A stretch of 64,000 nt of DNA. Origin: Clytia hemisphaerica (lineage: Eukaryota; Cnidaria; Hydrozoa; Leptothecata; Clytiidae). The stretch is from NCBI GenBank assembly GCA_902728285.1, contig CACVBU010001154.1:877164-941163 (forward strand). Reading direction: 5' to 3'. This document shows, piece by piece, positions 23,776 to 36,481 of the stretch (position 1 is the first letter of the stretch; every line of letters begins with the position of its first letter). The notes beneath the pieces are model-generated. The model saw only the letters and a program-made list of their open reading frames with translations. It was not told the origin of the DNA and made no database searches. The position numbers were made by a program, and so were the translations under genes.

Positions 23776-24123
23776 TGCTCATGGAGAGGGACGTTAGAGA
23801 GAACCTTATCGAATATCAGGAATCTACAACCATTAGGAAGCGGAAGTATCGATAGTTTTGATTTCACTTGGAGAGACAGACTAAGGAGATCCACACTGCA
23901 TTGGGGTAGAAAGTTAAGAGGACAGACACGTGAAGAACCAAATGAGTTTGTGAGGGAGAAAGCAATAAGGCATACAGTTCCTACAGGAAGAACAGGCAGA
24001 GAGAAAGAGAGGAAAGTTCTGGAGCCAAAGAAAAGATATTTAGATAATGAGACTATATTGAAGGAAGCAATGTTTTCTGGTGGTTTTGAAGATATTGAAA
24101 GTTGTTATTCTTCAGATGAGTGA
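23776..24123 (+). CDS. Terminal exon, possible alternative 3' end of the Cys-rich gene
   Basis: An open frame of 115 codons (TGC at 23776 to TGA at 24121) follows a good acceptor (TTTTTTTGTTCTAG). It has no start codon of its own before the coding-looking part. The product begins CSWRGTLERTLSNIRN, is rich in Arg/Glu/Lys, and ends CYSSDE. The frame has phase 0, and exon 4 of the upstream gene contains a GTAAAG donor at 22733 exactly on a codon boundary (after CCCIE). Splicing 22732 to 23776 would therefore replace the Gly/Met-rich tail with this charged tail. Alternatively it is the last exon of a gene whose other exons I could not find. I do not recognise the family. Confidence 0.55.
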   Translation, partial: CSWRGTLERTLSNIRNLQPLGSGSIDSFDFTWRDRLRRSTLHWGRKLRGQTREEPNEFVREKAIRHTVPTGRTGREKERKVLEPKKRYLDNETILKEAMFSGGFEDIESCYSSDE

Positions 24124-24979
24124 ACTTCTAGAACACTTTATGTATGAGAATAACCAAGCTGGCACTCCTGTTTACTTGAATGCTCGTGTAAACTGGCGCT
24201 GACATTTTTTGACGTAAAATGGACGTTATACAGACCTTTTGTGTCAAAAATACCTGAATGTAATAATTATACCGAGCATGTAAAAGAAACCATAGTTATA
24301 GCCTTAATGATAGATGGAAAAAGTCGATCTACCTGAAAGTAATATCATTTGAGCTTACTCTGTTCACTCACAGACTTATGTTTTGAAATAGGGCATTTTG
24401 AAATATAATTTTTCCTTTGAAATTAAGTGTTTTTTATTCTGACAATTATGTAAAATGGACCAATGAGACCTGTTTTGACTTCCTAAGAGCAATCTTTCTA
24501 ATCATATTCTAATCTTCTATGCTTCATCTTTTTTAATTATTTTAAACTGATAATTAGAGGTATTTAATTGTTTCCGGAAGTAATTAGAAAATTGGGGACA
24601 GAAGGATGATCTTCTTTACCATAATTTTAATCATTCTACCTATTATATTTATGTACGATAAAATTGTCAACTTTTTGAGCTGATAATCATTATTTGGGTA
24701 TTTCCTTGTCAAGCCAAGTCAAAGCACCATTCACCAGTGCTTTTAAAATAGAAATTAATTTTTAATTTCCTTTAGAGCTGATTGTAAATATTATATTATT
24801 GTATAGGAGATTTTCAGTTGTAAATTTTTGCTTTCTTCATTTTGTAAATATATTATAGTTTGAAAATCCTTTATTGAAACTTTCTAGAGTAAAAAGAACA
24901 AAGATCAGTTTGTTTTCACTGCTTTCTTTTGGAACAGATACAACTTCATCACTAAAAATCTCATATTTGGGTTGACTGA
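24124..24979. other. AT-rich intergenic DNA
   Basis: No gene or clear repeat seen. Likely 3' flank of the preceding gene. Confidence 0.4.
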
Positions 24980-25448
24980 CAGTCTGTGCCAATAACTCGA
25001 TCGGGAAGATTCACCGAAATGGGAAGAGCCTTCCCGAACGGGAAGAACATTCCCGAACGGGAAATCAACTTGACTCCCAAACGGGTAAGAGTTAAAAAAA
25101 CGGACTTCCAGATCGGGAAGAAGCGGGAAAATAAGGAAAACTCGATCGGGTTGGAACTTCCCGTTTGGGAAGTTTACACACTTTTTTCACAATTCAACAA
25201 GATTTCTACGGTCAAGTCTACTTTTCTTTCGGTGAAAAACCTTAAAATTTGATGCTTTTTCACCTCCAGAAAGTTTCAACTTTCGCCGGTCATCGTACAG
25301 CTTCGCCGAACATTCAGTCAATTTTCAACTTCCCAAAGAGGAAGAATCTTCCCAAACGGGCAGAAAAAAATAGAGTAAGTTCTTCCCGTTCGGGAAGGTT
25401 CTTCTCATATCGGAAGAATCTTCCCCATCGAGTTAGTGGCACAGACTG
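24980..25448. mobile_element. MITE upstream of KDSR
   Basis: Ends CAGTCTGTGCCAATAACTCG and CGAGTTAGTGGCACAGACTG are inverted repeats flanked by ACTGA on both sides, a likely 5-bp target duplication. The interior repeats CTTCCCGAACGGGAAG palindromes many times. It ends about 155 bp before the KDSR start codon. Confidence 0.8.
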
Positions 25449-25603
25449 ACTGATGAAGGCTTCTCATGTTCATAATTAATTTTTTTTAGCAAAAATTCTG
25501 AATCACTGAATATTTAACAAATTTATTTTTTTATAGAGAATTTTAACGAATAAAAACAAGAAAACTGAACAAAACAAAAGAAGATTCAGAAAAAAAATAA
25601 AAA

Positions 25604-26674
25604 ATGGCGCAAACACAGCTAACATTTGCTCGTGTCATCATGCATATTGTGGCATTCATATTTCTAGCTGGTTACATGTTGTACCAGAAAGTGCCTTTGG
25701 TGCAAGGGATGTTTATGTTTGCTGTTTGTGTCTTTTACTGGTTGATTTATCTTTCTTATGTTATTGTGAATAATATGAAACCTAAGACACCAAAATTTAA
25801 ATTGGCTGGAAAACGTGTTGTTATTACTGGTGGATCCAGTGGTATCGGGTTTGAATTGGCTAAGTTGTGTGTAGAGGCTGAATGCTCTAAGGTGGTCATC
25901 ATCGCCAGAAACGAAGGAAGATTGAAAGCAAAAGTTGCTGAGCTGAAAGAAATGGTTTCTACTGATGACCAAGTGATCTCTTGTTTATCTCTGGATTTGT
26001 CTTCTGATGGAGCTGAAATTGCCAACCGCATGAAACGGCTTGGAGGTGTTGATTTATTGGTAAATTGTGCTGGATATTCAGTCCCTGGTGAATTTGAGAA
26101 TCTGGATACCAATGTTTTTGAGGATATGATTAAAGCTAATTATTTGAGTGCTGTACACACAACACATGCTATTGTTCCATCTATGATTGAAAAAAAGCAA
26201 GGACAGATCGTGTTTTTGTCTTCTGTTGGCGGACAATTAGGCATCTATGGGTTCACTGGATATTCTGGTTCTAAATATGCTATCCGAGGTTTTGCTGAGG
26301 TCCTGTATCACGAGTTACGTCCTTACGATATCGGTGTCAGCCTTGCTTTTCCACCAGATACCAAAACACCAGGATTTGACAAAGAAATGGAGCAAAAACC
26401 AAAATTGTGTCAAGCCATATCCGAGCAAGCTGGTCTCTGGGAAGTCGAAGATGTTGCCAAGATTATAAAAGATGGAATTGTGAAACGTAAATTCATGATT
26501 GGATTTGGATCTGATGGTTATTTCATGAATGCATTATCGGCAGGGGCTTCACCAGCTAATTCAGTACTGGAGTTTTGGGTTCATAGTTTTTTGGGACCTA
26601 TTTTACGTGTTTACATGTTGTTCTTACAAAACATGTGGACTAATATGATTGATAATGAACTAAAAACAAATTGA
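25604..26674 (+). CDS. KDSR: 3-ketodihydrosphingosine reductase, single exon
   Basis: A 356-residue short-chain dehydrogenase/reductase. It reduces 3-ketodihydrosphingosine to dihydrosphingosine with NADPH in de novo sphingolipid synthesis; in animals and yeast the enzyme is anchored in the ER membrane with its active site in the cytosol. Seen here: hydrophobic segments at about residues 8-26 and 33-55, the Rossmann motif TGGSSGIG (75-82), NCAG (154-157), catalytic Ser around 206-207, and YSGSK giving Tyr220 and Lys224. The family signature AFPPDTKTPGF (248-258) and LGSDGY-like GFGSDGY separate it from other SDRs. The first ATG, preceded by AAAAA, is used; the N-terminus is about 24 residues longer than in human KDSR. 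The frame is complete and has no intron, unlike its neighbours. An upstream intron in the 5' UTR is possible (TTTTTTATAG near 25537). Confidence 0.95.
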   Translation: MAQTQLTFARVIMHIVAFIFLAGYMLYQKVPLVQGMFMFAVCVFYWLIYLSYVIVNNMKPKTPKFKLAGKRVVITGGSSGIGFELAKLCVEAECSKVVIIARNEGRLKAKVAELKEMVSTDDQVISCLSLDLSSDGAEIANRMKRLGGVDLLVNCAGYSVPGEFENLDTNVFEDMIKANYLSAVHTTHAIVPSMIEKKQGQIVFLSSVGGQLGIYGFTGYSGSKYAIRGFAEVLYHELRPYDIGVSLAFPPDTKTPGFDKEMEQKPKLCQAISEQAGLWEVEDVAKIIKDGIVKRKFMIGFGSDGYFMNALSAGASPANSVLEFWVHSFLGPILRVYMLFLQNMWTNMIDNELKTN

Positions 26675-26789
26675 AAGTGTTATTAGTATGAATAGGTAGG
26701 AATTTAAATATGAATGTTTTGTTTTGATAGTTTTGGTTAGTCTGAATCACAGACCTCTACAAAATTGAATTGCAGGTAATATATCGCTG

Positions 26790-27013
26790 CCATCAAGGCA
26801 AAAGGTCCAATCTCAAAATTAGTGTCGGAGAAAACTGAGAATTTTTATGTTTGATAACCTTAAATCTTGAGATTGGACCTTTTTTCATAGTGAGGGGGAT
26901 CCCATCTACATGAAAAAGTGTCAATCTCAAAATTTAAAGTTAGCAAAACAGAAAAATTCTTAGTTTCCTCCGACACTAATTTTGAGATTGGACCTTTTTC
27001 CTTGATTGATGAC
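26790..27013. mobile_element. Hairpin element downstream of KDSR
   Basis: The block AAAGGTCCAATCTCAAAATT plus AGTGTCGGAG is present at the left and as its reverse complement at about 26970-27000. Another inverted copy of the AATCTCAA core sits in the middle. Ends TGCCATCAAGG / CCTTGATTGATGACA. Confidence 0.75.
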
Positions 27014-28042
27014 AGTGATATAAGGAGCACGAATCCGTTAGTGGATACCAGCAGTTTTGGTCGGCTATTAAAACTTTTTTTTAATTTTTCTAGGTTAAAT
27101 CTCGATAGTCATTCAATGTCAACAAGCTAGGAACCCTGTATGAGTAATAGGCTATATTATGACAAAAAAGGGTGTGTGCGAATGTCGACGTACCTTGCTT
27201 CTCAGTGCTTCTACCAACTATGGTACCTTTTGTTAGGAATATTTGATGTTAGACAAGGGGAATCTTTTTTCCGTCTATTCCTTCGAAAAAAGTATAAGGT
27301 TTGATGGCTAACTGTGACCACAAAATGTGAATTTTTACAAACTCTTATGATTTGTTATATAAGCAAAATCCATTTTTGATTATCTTTTATTTTCTTTATA
27401 ATATTTTGTTAAAGGTGCATTATACTGATGTTATACTTCTTCATCGTTTTTTCGATATCGATTCTAAAACATTATAAACATATTATGATAATATAATGTT
27501 TATTATGATTGATGATTTTAATTATAGTCCAGCACTTTAAATTAAACACTCGATTAAATATTGAATTCGATATTATTTATGAAAATGGCCCATTTACTTC
27601 AAAGATTAGACTAGAGTCTACTTCTGGCTGAACTTTGCTTTTTGATAATTTTTTTGACGCTGAGTCATCCACTACTGAGGCTTATCTACTACTACAAGAT
27701 CAGATCATCTTTTATTTTATTTTGTGGTGCCTTTTTCTTTTTTTCTTTTCTCATTTTAAACAACACAACTTTATCATAAATTTATGGCAGTTACGGCCAC
27801 TTTTTTTCATTTTTGCCCATCTTACACCTCTCTTGAATGACTGATATTCTTGATCTCTAAAAGATATACAAAAATCTGAATTTGAAAATCATATTTGAAA
27901 TCGGCTAGTGTATTTCAGAAAAGTAGATTTTTGATCAATCAAAATTTTATTATTGTCAATTTATTTTCAGTTGGTAACAACAAGACCTGGTATCCTAGAT
28001 AGTTACAGCCGTGGCCGTTTACTACTAAAATCCAATTTCACT
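27014..28042. other. AT-rich intergenic DNA
   Basis: No supported gene. A possible exon after TTATTTTCAG at 27970 is cut off by the MITE at 28043 and is not convincing. Confidence 0.4.
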
Positions 28043-28458
28043 TTAGGCGTACAAACTTTCGCGAGGTCGAAAAATCGCGAAATTTGCGACATTTACTTTC
28101 GCGAATTTGAGGAAAAAATGTTTTTCGCGAGTATAAACATTCGCGAATCGTTGGATAAAAATGAGAATTTTCGAATAAAAGTTGCCTTAAAAGTGAAAAA
28201 AAATATTCCTTACATCTGCTAAAGACGGTTGCACTTCGACTTTAAAAAGGTATTAAAAGATAATAATATGCCGAAAATTAGATATTTATTACGATTTCGA
28301 AGTTTTATAGATTTCCATTTTTTTTGAGAATTTTTCGCGAGCATAAACTTTCGCGAATTGCCCTGTTAAGAATTTTCAAAGACATTTACTTTCGCGAAAA
28401 AAGGCCAAAATTCGCGAAAATCGCGAAAGTTTCTGCTCGTGAAAGTTTGTACGCCTAA
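28043..28458. mobile_element. MITE with TTAGGCGTACAAACTTTC ends, copy 2
   Basis: TTAGGCGTACAAACTTTCGC at the left and its exact complement GCGAAAGTTTGTACGCCTAA at the right. The interior is full of TTCGCGAA motifs. Related to 7880-8172. Confidence 0.85.
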
Positions 28459-28620
28459 GATATTAGATTTATTGAAAATATTTTAAATCATTAATTCTAT
28501 TACCTTTCCAACGAGAAGATTTTTTAATTACTTCCTGAGTTTTCTTTAAGCATTATTCATCAAGAAAAAGCGAGCTGCTACATATTTAATTTTTGTTTGA
28601 GAGATGCAAGATGCCACTTT

Positions 28621-28879
28621 ATTGGGTTTTTCCAGAAAAAAACCGTCTGTGACTGGAAATGCTGTAACCCCCTGGAATTCCAGGCAATTTCAGGTTTAAA
28701 CCCCTCTTGAATTCTGAATTTTAGTTGGATTTAAAAAGCTACCTCCATGGAATTCCAGTTATTTTTTACAGATTTTTGTACCTCTCTATGGAATTCCGCC
28801 ACATATCAAACCTTGTCCCCCCCTGAAAATGGACCTCCTCAACAGGGGGTATACGGTTTTTTTTCTGGAAAAGCCCATT
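28621..28879. mobile_element. MITE just upstream of the SRRD gene
   Basis: Ends ATTGGGTTTTTCCAGAAAAA and its complement TTTTTTCTGGAAAAGCCCAT. Repeated GGAATTCCA modules inside. It ends about 115 bp before the SRRD start codon, so it may contribute promoter or 5' UTR sequence. Confidence 0.8.
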
Positions 28880-28992
28880 CCAAGAGGAGGTTTATGCCAG
28901 GATATAGAAATTCTGTTAAATCACCTTGTTCTTCTTTCTTTTCCATTTATATTTCATAGGGAAAATAATATGAAACTGAAAAAATAATTGAA

Positions 28993-31900
28993 ATGGAAGA
29001 ATTTCAAGTTGTAACGAGGAAAAATAAAAAAAATTGGAAGAAATCAAAGAATTTGAAGAAAAACGAGATTCCACTTTTAGATGGCGATACCTCTCCAGTT
29101 ATCGATGTCGACAAATGCATTGGACGAATCGAAGACATAAAGTATCTTTCTATTCATGATATGCACCATTGCAATGTCTTCTATTATTACATCACGAACC
29201 CAACAGCTGATTGGCTGCAAGTGACGTAAAATCTGTCAATACGTCACTTGCAGTCAAACAGCTGCTGGGTGTGATGTCGAAGACATTGCAGTGATGTATA
29301 CCATGATTAACTTTTCACGCTTTGTACGGTTATTAAGTTCCAGAAAAAGGATATAACATTTTTCAATGATTTATACCTTGTATATTGTGCACAACGGTTT
29401 ATACTAGGACAAATATCGGAACCCCCATCTACCCCGGACGTACAAAATTACTCCCGGATAGTGCAGACTATTCTTTGCATTTCTGAAAGAGGCTTCTTCC
29501 GATAAATTTCAACTAACACTGATTTTAGAACCAGTAGATTTGTATTGACGAGGTTCTAGCTCTTCTCATTTTTAAATACACAATGTGTGTATCAAGCCCG
29601 CCATCTTAAGACCGCCTCCCCCATGAAAATTGTTAAAGTATTGATCATCAAAATCCCGCGGAAAATAACAAAAATGGTAGACTTGTTATGTTTTCCTTTC
29701 TTTCAAAGTATCAAGTCTAAGAAAAGATGCCTTGTTTGAGAGAAGCAAGGGATGCTCTCTTAATGGCTCATTTTTGAAAATGCTATTAAATGACGAAGAA
29801 TTTTTACTTCTTTATGATATCAACAAATCAAAAAACCCAGATTTTCCCTATTGAAACTATGAGACATTTGACTTGGATGATCTGAAAGAGGATGCATTGC
29901 CAACTTTAGGTTAAAAAAAGATGATATTTATGATACGCCTGCAATCCATTCTTACCCTGCTCATTTTTCAGTTAAAATTGAATTATAAAGATCTTTTCCT
30001 TTACTACTCAATCATTAGGCTGTTTCATTAAAACCATACAGGGGGGGGGGTAGACGAACCTTTTCAAGTAAAAAAAAAATCATTGAAAATGTGTTGATAT
30101 CTTGATACCCCCGTGGAAAATGGGAAATTCTGCAAAAAATACCTTTTGAAACACTTTTTTCTCTTGGCCATAAAGACATTCACAAGGAACACGACCGTAA
30201 AGTGCATCCATCTGCAAATGGACAACACCTCAGCACTGGCCTACATAGCAAAGATGGGGGACACTCAGCTCAAGATAATAGTGAGGTTAAGTATACCGGG
30301 ATCACGACGACGGACGAAAAATGTAATAGGCTAGTGGAAATACGAAATTTGATTGGTTGAAATTCACTAGCCTGTTAAATTTTCGTTCGTCGTCGTGATT
30401 TTACCAATTTACTTAACCTCACTAATGTTGTCACTGAGTCAGGAGCTGTGGAAATACCTTCTTAGGCCGGACGAACTAAAATTAGTCTTTTATACCCTGG
30501 AAAATTTGAAAAATGAAAAATATCCCCTGGAAATTTTTCTCGGATTACCCTCTGGAAATGTTCTTCCAGCCCCGCCCCCACCCTGTATGGATATAAAATG
30601 GAATGGCCCATTCTACATTTAAGGGTCAGAGTTGCTGTAGACTGTGCTATAGTCTAAGACAAATCATTATCTAAGAAACAAACACAAAACCGAAGGAAAT
30701 TCGCAAACGGTTTTTTTGCCGAAAAGAGTTTACAGTCGGTAGAGTTTGCCAATCTTTCGCGGACGATAACATCGTCCATAGTTGTTGTTGATAAACTGTT
30801 CATTCCTTTTTTACTTCATTAGATCTTCAATGGAAACATGTGATTTTTGGCGCACAATAAAAGGTATGATTATTTTTTATTAATTTATGAGATTCTTTAT
30901 GGTCCCAAAGATTGACAATGAAGCTTGACTTTAATGAAGGGTGGGAAAGGGAATGTGTAGGGGAGGCATGAAATCAATATAAAATAGAAATAGAAAGCCC
31001 TTGAAAATGAAAGTTCTTTATGCTTTTCTTCTTACCTAGTAATAGAACTAATGTTAGCGGGAACTAATTTTTTTTTTAAACAATATTAATGACTTATTGC
31101 CCGTGACATTTTGCAGAGGAAATCATCGAAGAGGCGTTATTCAAAAGTCTGGATGTGAAAGAAATTGTCCTGTATGGTATAGGTTCCATTGCGAATAGCA
31201 AGATTGCTCAACACCAATTATCCCTTGTCTTGCTGATCACCCAATACTTAAAGGTTTGAAATTCTTGCTTTTTCAGAAAGGAAAGTCAAAACTTTCGTGA
31301 ATAGACCATTTCATAAATTACGTTACCAACATCACTTGCCTCGATTTGAAATTATTGCCATGGTGATTTACTCCCAGCGGATTTTTAAAACTACTTTCTA
31401 TTCATAAAAAACATTGAATAAAATCATTCTATTTGTTCTCTATTTACAAAGGGAAGGGGTGACAAATATTGGAAATTGTTATTTACGTACTAAACAGACG
31501 CCCCTTAGGCCACTGATCATCCGGATTTTTACCCTTCAGATGAAAGATCAAACTTTTTCAAAAATTAAACTGCTTAAATTAGTTCAAATGTTAATTTCAA
31601 GCTTAACGGCAAAGTTTAGTTTTTGTATCTAATTGCTATCTATCTCTATTTTAGATCAAAGTGATGTATTACGATCCTGTATTGAATGATCAGGAACATC
31701 TTGTTTTGAATGGATTCAATTTTGTTCGTATTCTTTATAACGAGGTTTGATACACGTCTTTTTTTTTTTTTTAAGAAACACACTTTTAAGAAACATGAGG
31801 CTCAGAATGCCTAAAAACTAAGAAACATGCTGAGGCTGAGAATGAGAAAATAACATTTTTTGATTCGGTTTTTTATAAGAACCTTCCAATCAAGGCTAAT

Positions 31901-34900
31901 TATGTCAAAAAGTTTAGAAACATGTAAGAAACATTTAAGGTTCAAAAGGCCGATTTCTTAAGAAACATCGAGGCTGCTAATTAAAACTAGTTTCTTAAAA
32001 AAAAAGACGTATTCTTTTGCGAAAGTCTTCAATTACTGAGGATAATAGCGAGTTTATGTATTTCCACTTTTGAGGACGGTAAAGTGACTGAAGCGATTTG
32101 GAATAACCCGCAGTTTTGACCTGCTAAATCGAGGACGGTAAAAGTACTGATTTACCGTCGTCCTCAGCTGGTCAGGATCTAGTCAAGTTAGAACCTTACC
32201 GTCTCCGTCGCAGAAAAACACACATACTTAAACTCTGTAATGTTAAGATTGTGAAAGGCAATGAGCTTTTCCATTTAATAATATCCATACAAGGGGGTGG
32301 ACGAACCTTTTCAAGCCAAAAGTAATCGGTGTCAAGACAAATATACCGGGTTATCCAGAAAAAAACATGTCGAAACTTGTAACGTAGATATCTCGAGAAG
32401 TAATTGTCAAAAATCACTCAAATTTTCTCGGTACTACCGAGTTTATGTATGTAGGTTTTTCTGTGAAGGAGACGGTGAGGTTCTTATTTGGCTAGATCCT
32501 GACCAGCTGAAGACGACGGTAAATCAGAACTTTTAGTACCGTCCTCGATTTTGCAGGGCAGAACTGCGGGTTATTCCAAATCGCTCCAGTCACTTTACCG
32601 TCTTCAAAAGCGCAAATACACAAAGTCGCTACTACCAGTCGACCAACAGTACTCTTGTGGCTTTATTTACATTATACATAACCTTACTACAGTAGTTTCC
32701 CCGTAAGAACAGCGAAAGGGGCCAACTTTGAGTTGTAAAGGTTCGTTTTAAGCAGACTTTACTGTATTTTTAGGAATGCAAGCGCTCGGTATCAATTCCA
32801 ACACTATTCGTCATGTTTCATTGTGGAAAAGCTATGTATAATAACCTACTGTGGGCGAACTGGAAGCAACTATCGAATCTCGTGGTCATTGGGAACGCAT
32901 TCTCAAGCTATGTTGACAGGTAATATTTAACTATTTGTTTTACTAAAAGTGGTTGATTTTTTTCGATCAAACGGTATTTCTAAACTGCAAAATTTAATCA
33001 CATTTAAGATGTATAAAATTTAAGTCATTGTTGATTGCTGCAGAATCAAATACTAATTGGAAGAGCAGTGTCTTTTACAACCGTGCAAATAACGGCCAGT
33101 GACTAGTCTAGCTTCAAGCTAGACGACTAATTCAGACATAGTAAAAAGAAAACAAAAAATAAAGGAGAGAACAATTTTAGTCATCTAAAAACAATTGTGC
33201 ACTAACTCCAAACAAAAGAAAAGTGTCAATATTGCAATTATAATTTTTCCCGCTCAAAAAAATATTTTGAAGTAGAAAATGTGTGTGGATTTGTGTGTTA
33301 AAAACTTTTCATTTGAGTTGATTATGTTTTGAGAGTTTGATGTTGCTTGATAAATTATTTTCTCGCTATGCAAGTTTTTGCATAGCTAGCCGGGTATTCT
33401 ATAAGGCCGAACACCGGATTCTTCCAGTCGTTTATACAAACCAAATCCCGTTACAATATTCGTACTATCGTATAGCGCCTATTAGTACTAGTAATCGTAT
33501 GGCTTGGAGTGCAATTAACGATTAATCACGAGTAACAAAGGAGAATATAGTAATTTGCACGACAAAACATACGATTCCGAGGTAATCGTCAGTAAATACA
33601 TTCGAAAACCTCCTTTTTTTCTTTTGTTTAAAAAGAAAACATTGCAGTGTAATTTCTTTGTTTTCAATTAAAAGAAGCTATTGTAACTTAAAATTTCTTT
33701 GTTCTTTTTCATATTGAAGAAAAAAAATGTCTTTGTTTTTTTATTATATAGTAAAAAATGTCTCTGACACAGGACTTGGGAGAGAAAAGAATAAGGGAAC
33801 AAAAGTGTCCCCCCGCCGAAGAGTGCAAAAAGTGGTAATAGTGCAATTAACGATTAATCGCACTCCTCTAGACCAATCAGATTCGAGTAATTTTGCACGG
33901 CTGACGATTATACTACTATTACACATATTATAAACGAATCCAGTCTAGCCAGTGATCGATGAATACCGGTCATTTCGTAGTTTTTACCGGTAATTTCGTC
34001 CGTTTTCACATTGTCCGTTTAAGATTTGAAGGCTATAGGCGTATATGTTTTTTTCGTATTTTTTGATCATGTTAATTACATTTCTTTAGTTCCCTCATAC
34101 TTACTTAATTATAATTATAAGAACTGCTTTAAACAAGTTTGTGCTTTCATATTTACAACTTTGGTTCATGCTGCTTTCGTCTATAAGCCGAAACACGGAC
34201 TTGAATCTGAAGTTGATCAAATTGCCGCGCGGGTACGCATCGAAACAATGGTTCTTCGGTTCTAAATGTTTATTTTGCTGTTAAATGGAAAAAAATTAGT
34301 TTGAACGGTGACAGAAAGGATCTTCACCATTCCTTGACTTTTAGCAGATAGTATCTAGTATCAAATGAGATCAATGAGAGGTTTTTGCAAGTCGCGCGGG
34401 TAGGAGGAGTGCTCTTTTAGTGAACTAAACTTACCTTGCAAAACCAAGTGGATATTCGATGATAAAGAGGTACGGATGTAATCAAGAAAACCAATCAAAA
34501 CTGGCCAAGTACCAACAAGCCATCTTTATAGATTTTTTTTGTTTTGTTTTGATTTCGACAGACGAAAAATGTTCGAACGTTCGACGAATATCGTTCGATT
34601 TTTTAATGCACTTTTTACATTAGAAGAACAAAAGGAAAGAAAGAGTGTTGCGCGTGGTGGTGGGTGTTGTGCCGCCGTGGTTTGTGTGGTGTGTTAGGGG
34701 GGTATTATAAGGCTTATGATCCTGTCACTTTTGGGGTTTTATCAGGAGTGTCTCTTATTTTGCTAGCAACTTGCGAATTGAGGTGGAGTCTGGATCGCTT
34801 CGCAATCCTTATACAATACGGCTAGTTTTCAGCACTAACAATTAAGTAATTTCAAACTTGATTTTGCTTTTCTGTTATTATAGGATTCCCTCCTCTCAAC

Positions 34901-36437
34901 TGAAGCAAACTGCTCCTTATATCGAGAAGGTATGTTCTTTTATTACTCGATGACACTTTATTTTGATTATTAGTACAGTGGAGTCTTTTACGCGAACCTC
35001 TATAACTCGAACAGGCTTTATTGCTCCCTCAGTTAATGATGCCTTGTACTCCATATCTCGAAATTTTCTTGACTTGAACAAATGCGTGTTCCCCTTTCGA
35101 GTTCGAGTTATGGACACTCAACTGTATCACCAAGTTTTTATGAATAGGCATCAGAACTGGAGAGGGTACAGTTCCGGGGGTACGAGCTGACGGGGGTGTC
35201 GCCCGGCTTTCGATCCTGGGATCCTTAGCAGGACTAAAAAGGAGGGAAAAAAGAAAATTTTGACTTATTTGACCAAATTTTGATCTTTTTTGGGGCAAAA
35301 TATTGAAATTTTCCTATTTCTTCGACCCTCAGTTGAACTAAAGTTTGATTTTTTGATTTTTCCAACCCTTACATAGCCTATACTAGACGTCATCAGCGTT
35401 TTTTCTACGTCAAAGTGGAAATCATTAAGAAACGGAATGAAATATCCCAGTTTTTGGTGAGGTACCCGCGAACTCTTACAGGGACTAACAGGTTTACAAA
35501 AAGGTACCCTTAAGGGCGGCACATACCTGTACCCTTCACTTGTCGATGTGCCTACCCCGGGGTACATTTGCAGGGTACTGACACCCATATTCGGGTGGCG
35601 GTGTCTCTTTTATTTCAAAAGTATAAGTTAGTATCATGTACTATGTTAGAGGGCGGGGTTGAAATATTTCTCTTTTTTAGCTAAAAAAGTTAGTAACTGG
35701 TTACTCTTAAGGTTCCAAATAAGCCCCCCCCTGCTTGTTAACTTTTCGACAATTTTTCAACCCCCCCCGGACCTTATTAGGGCCCCCCTGTTTATTTAAG
35801 AATTTCTCCAGCTTTCAAAGAGAAGGTAAGAGAAATTCTCCAACCCTTCCGTTAATTCGAACCCCCCTCCCCGTTTATTTGGAACCTAAAAGTAGTACCA
35901 AAGTCTTTGGTAGTACTAGAAAGGGCGGATAGTATAAAAAGTTTTTATACTTTCCGGCTTAAAAGTTTGCAGAATTTTTACACTGTGCCACTGTGTTACT
36001 TGTATTTTGCTTAAGATGAAAAATGATTAAGATGGTTTTTGTTCGGGGGGGGCACTCCATTTCTAAACGACGGTATACACCCTAAGAATACCCTCTAGGG
36101 TGAATTTCACACATTTGATAAGAAGGGCGGGGACAGTCATTTTGTATTTGGTTAACAGAAAAAAACTACTCATCCCTTTGTTAGAGATAAATTGAAGCTT
36201 TGAGGAAGAAATGTTTTAACCCAAATGTTCACTCAAAAGTCCAAAACTCTCAATTTGATCATTTCTCATGTTTGTAAAAAAGTCAAGTCATAAAGTAAGA
36301 ATACGTTAAGAATATTTCACCCTCAATTTTGGCACTTAAGAATACTTGACCCTCATCCAAAGTACACTATTGTTATATAAAAAAGCGTGTATGTTTCTCA
36401 GCTTACTATTTTTAAAATAATGTTGAATTCAATCCCC

Positions 36438-36481
<44 letters not shown>

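Noticed and set aside
25664-26112. Minus-strand frames under KDSR
   Set aside because: They overlap a clear, fully conserved plus-strand enzyme and are shadows of it.
27971-28042. Possible exon after TTATTTTCAG (LVTTRPGILDSYSRGR)
   Set aside because: It runs straight into a MITE and has no partner exon in phase nearby.
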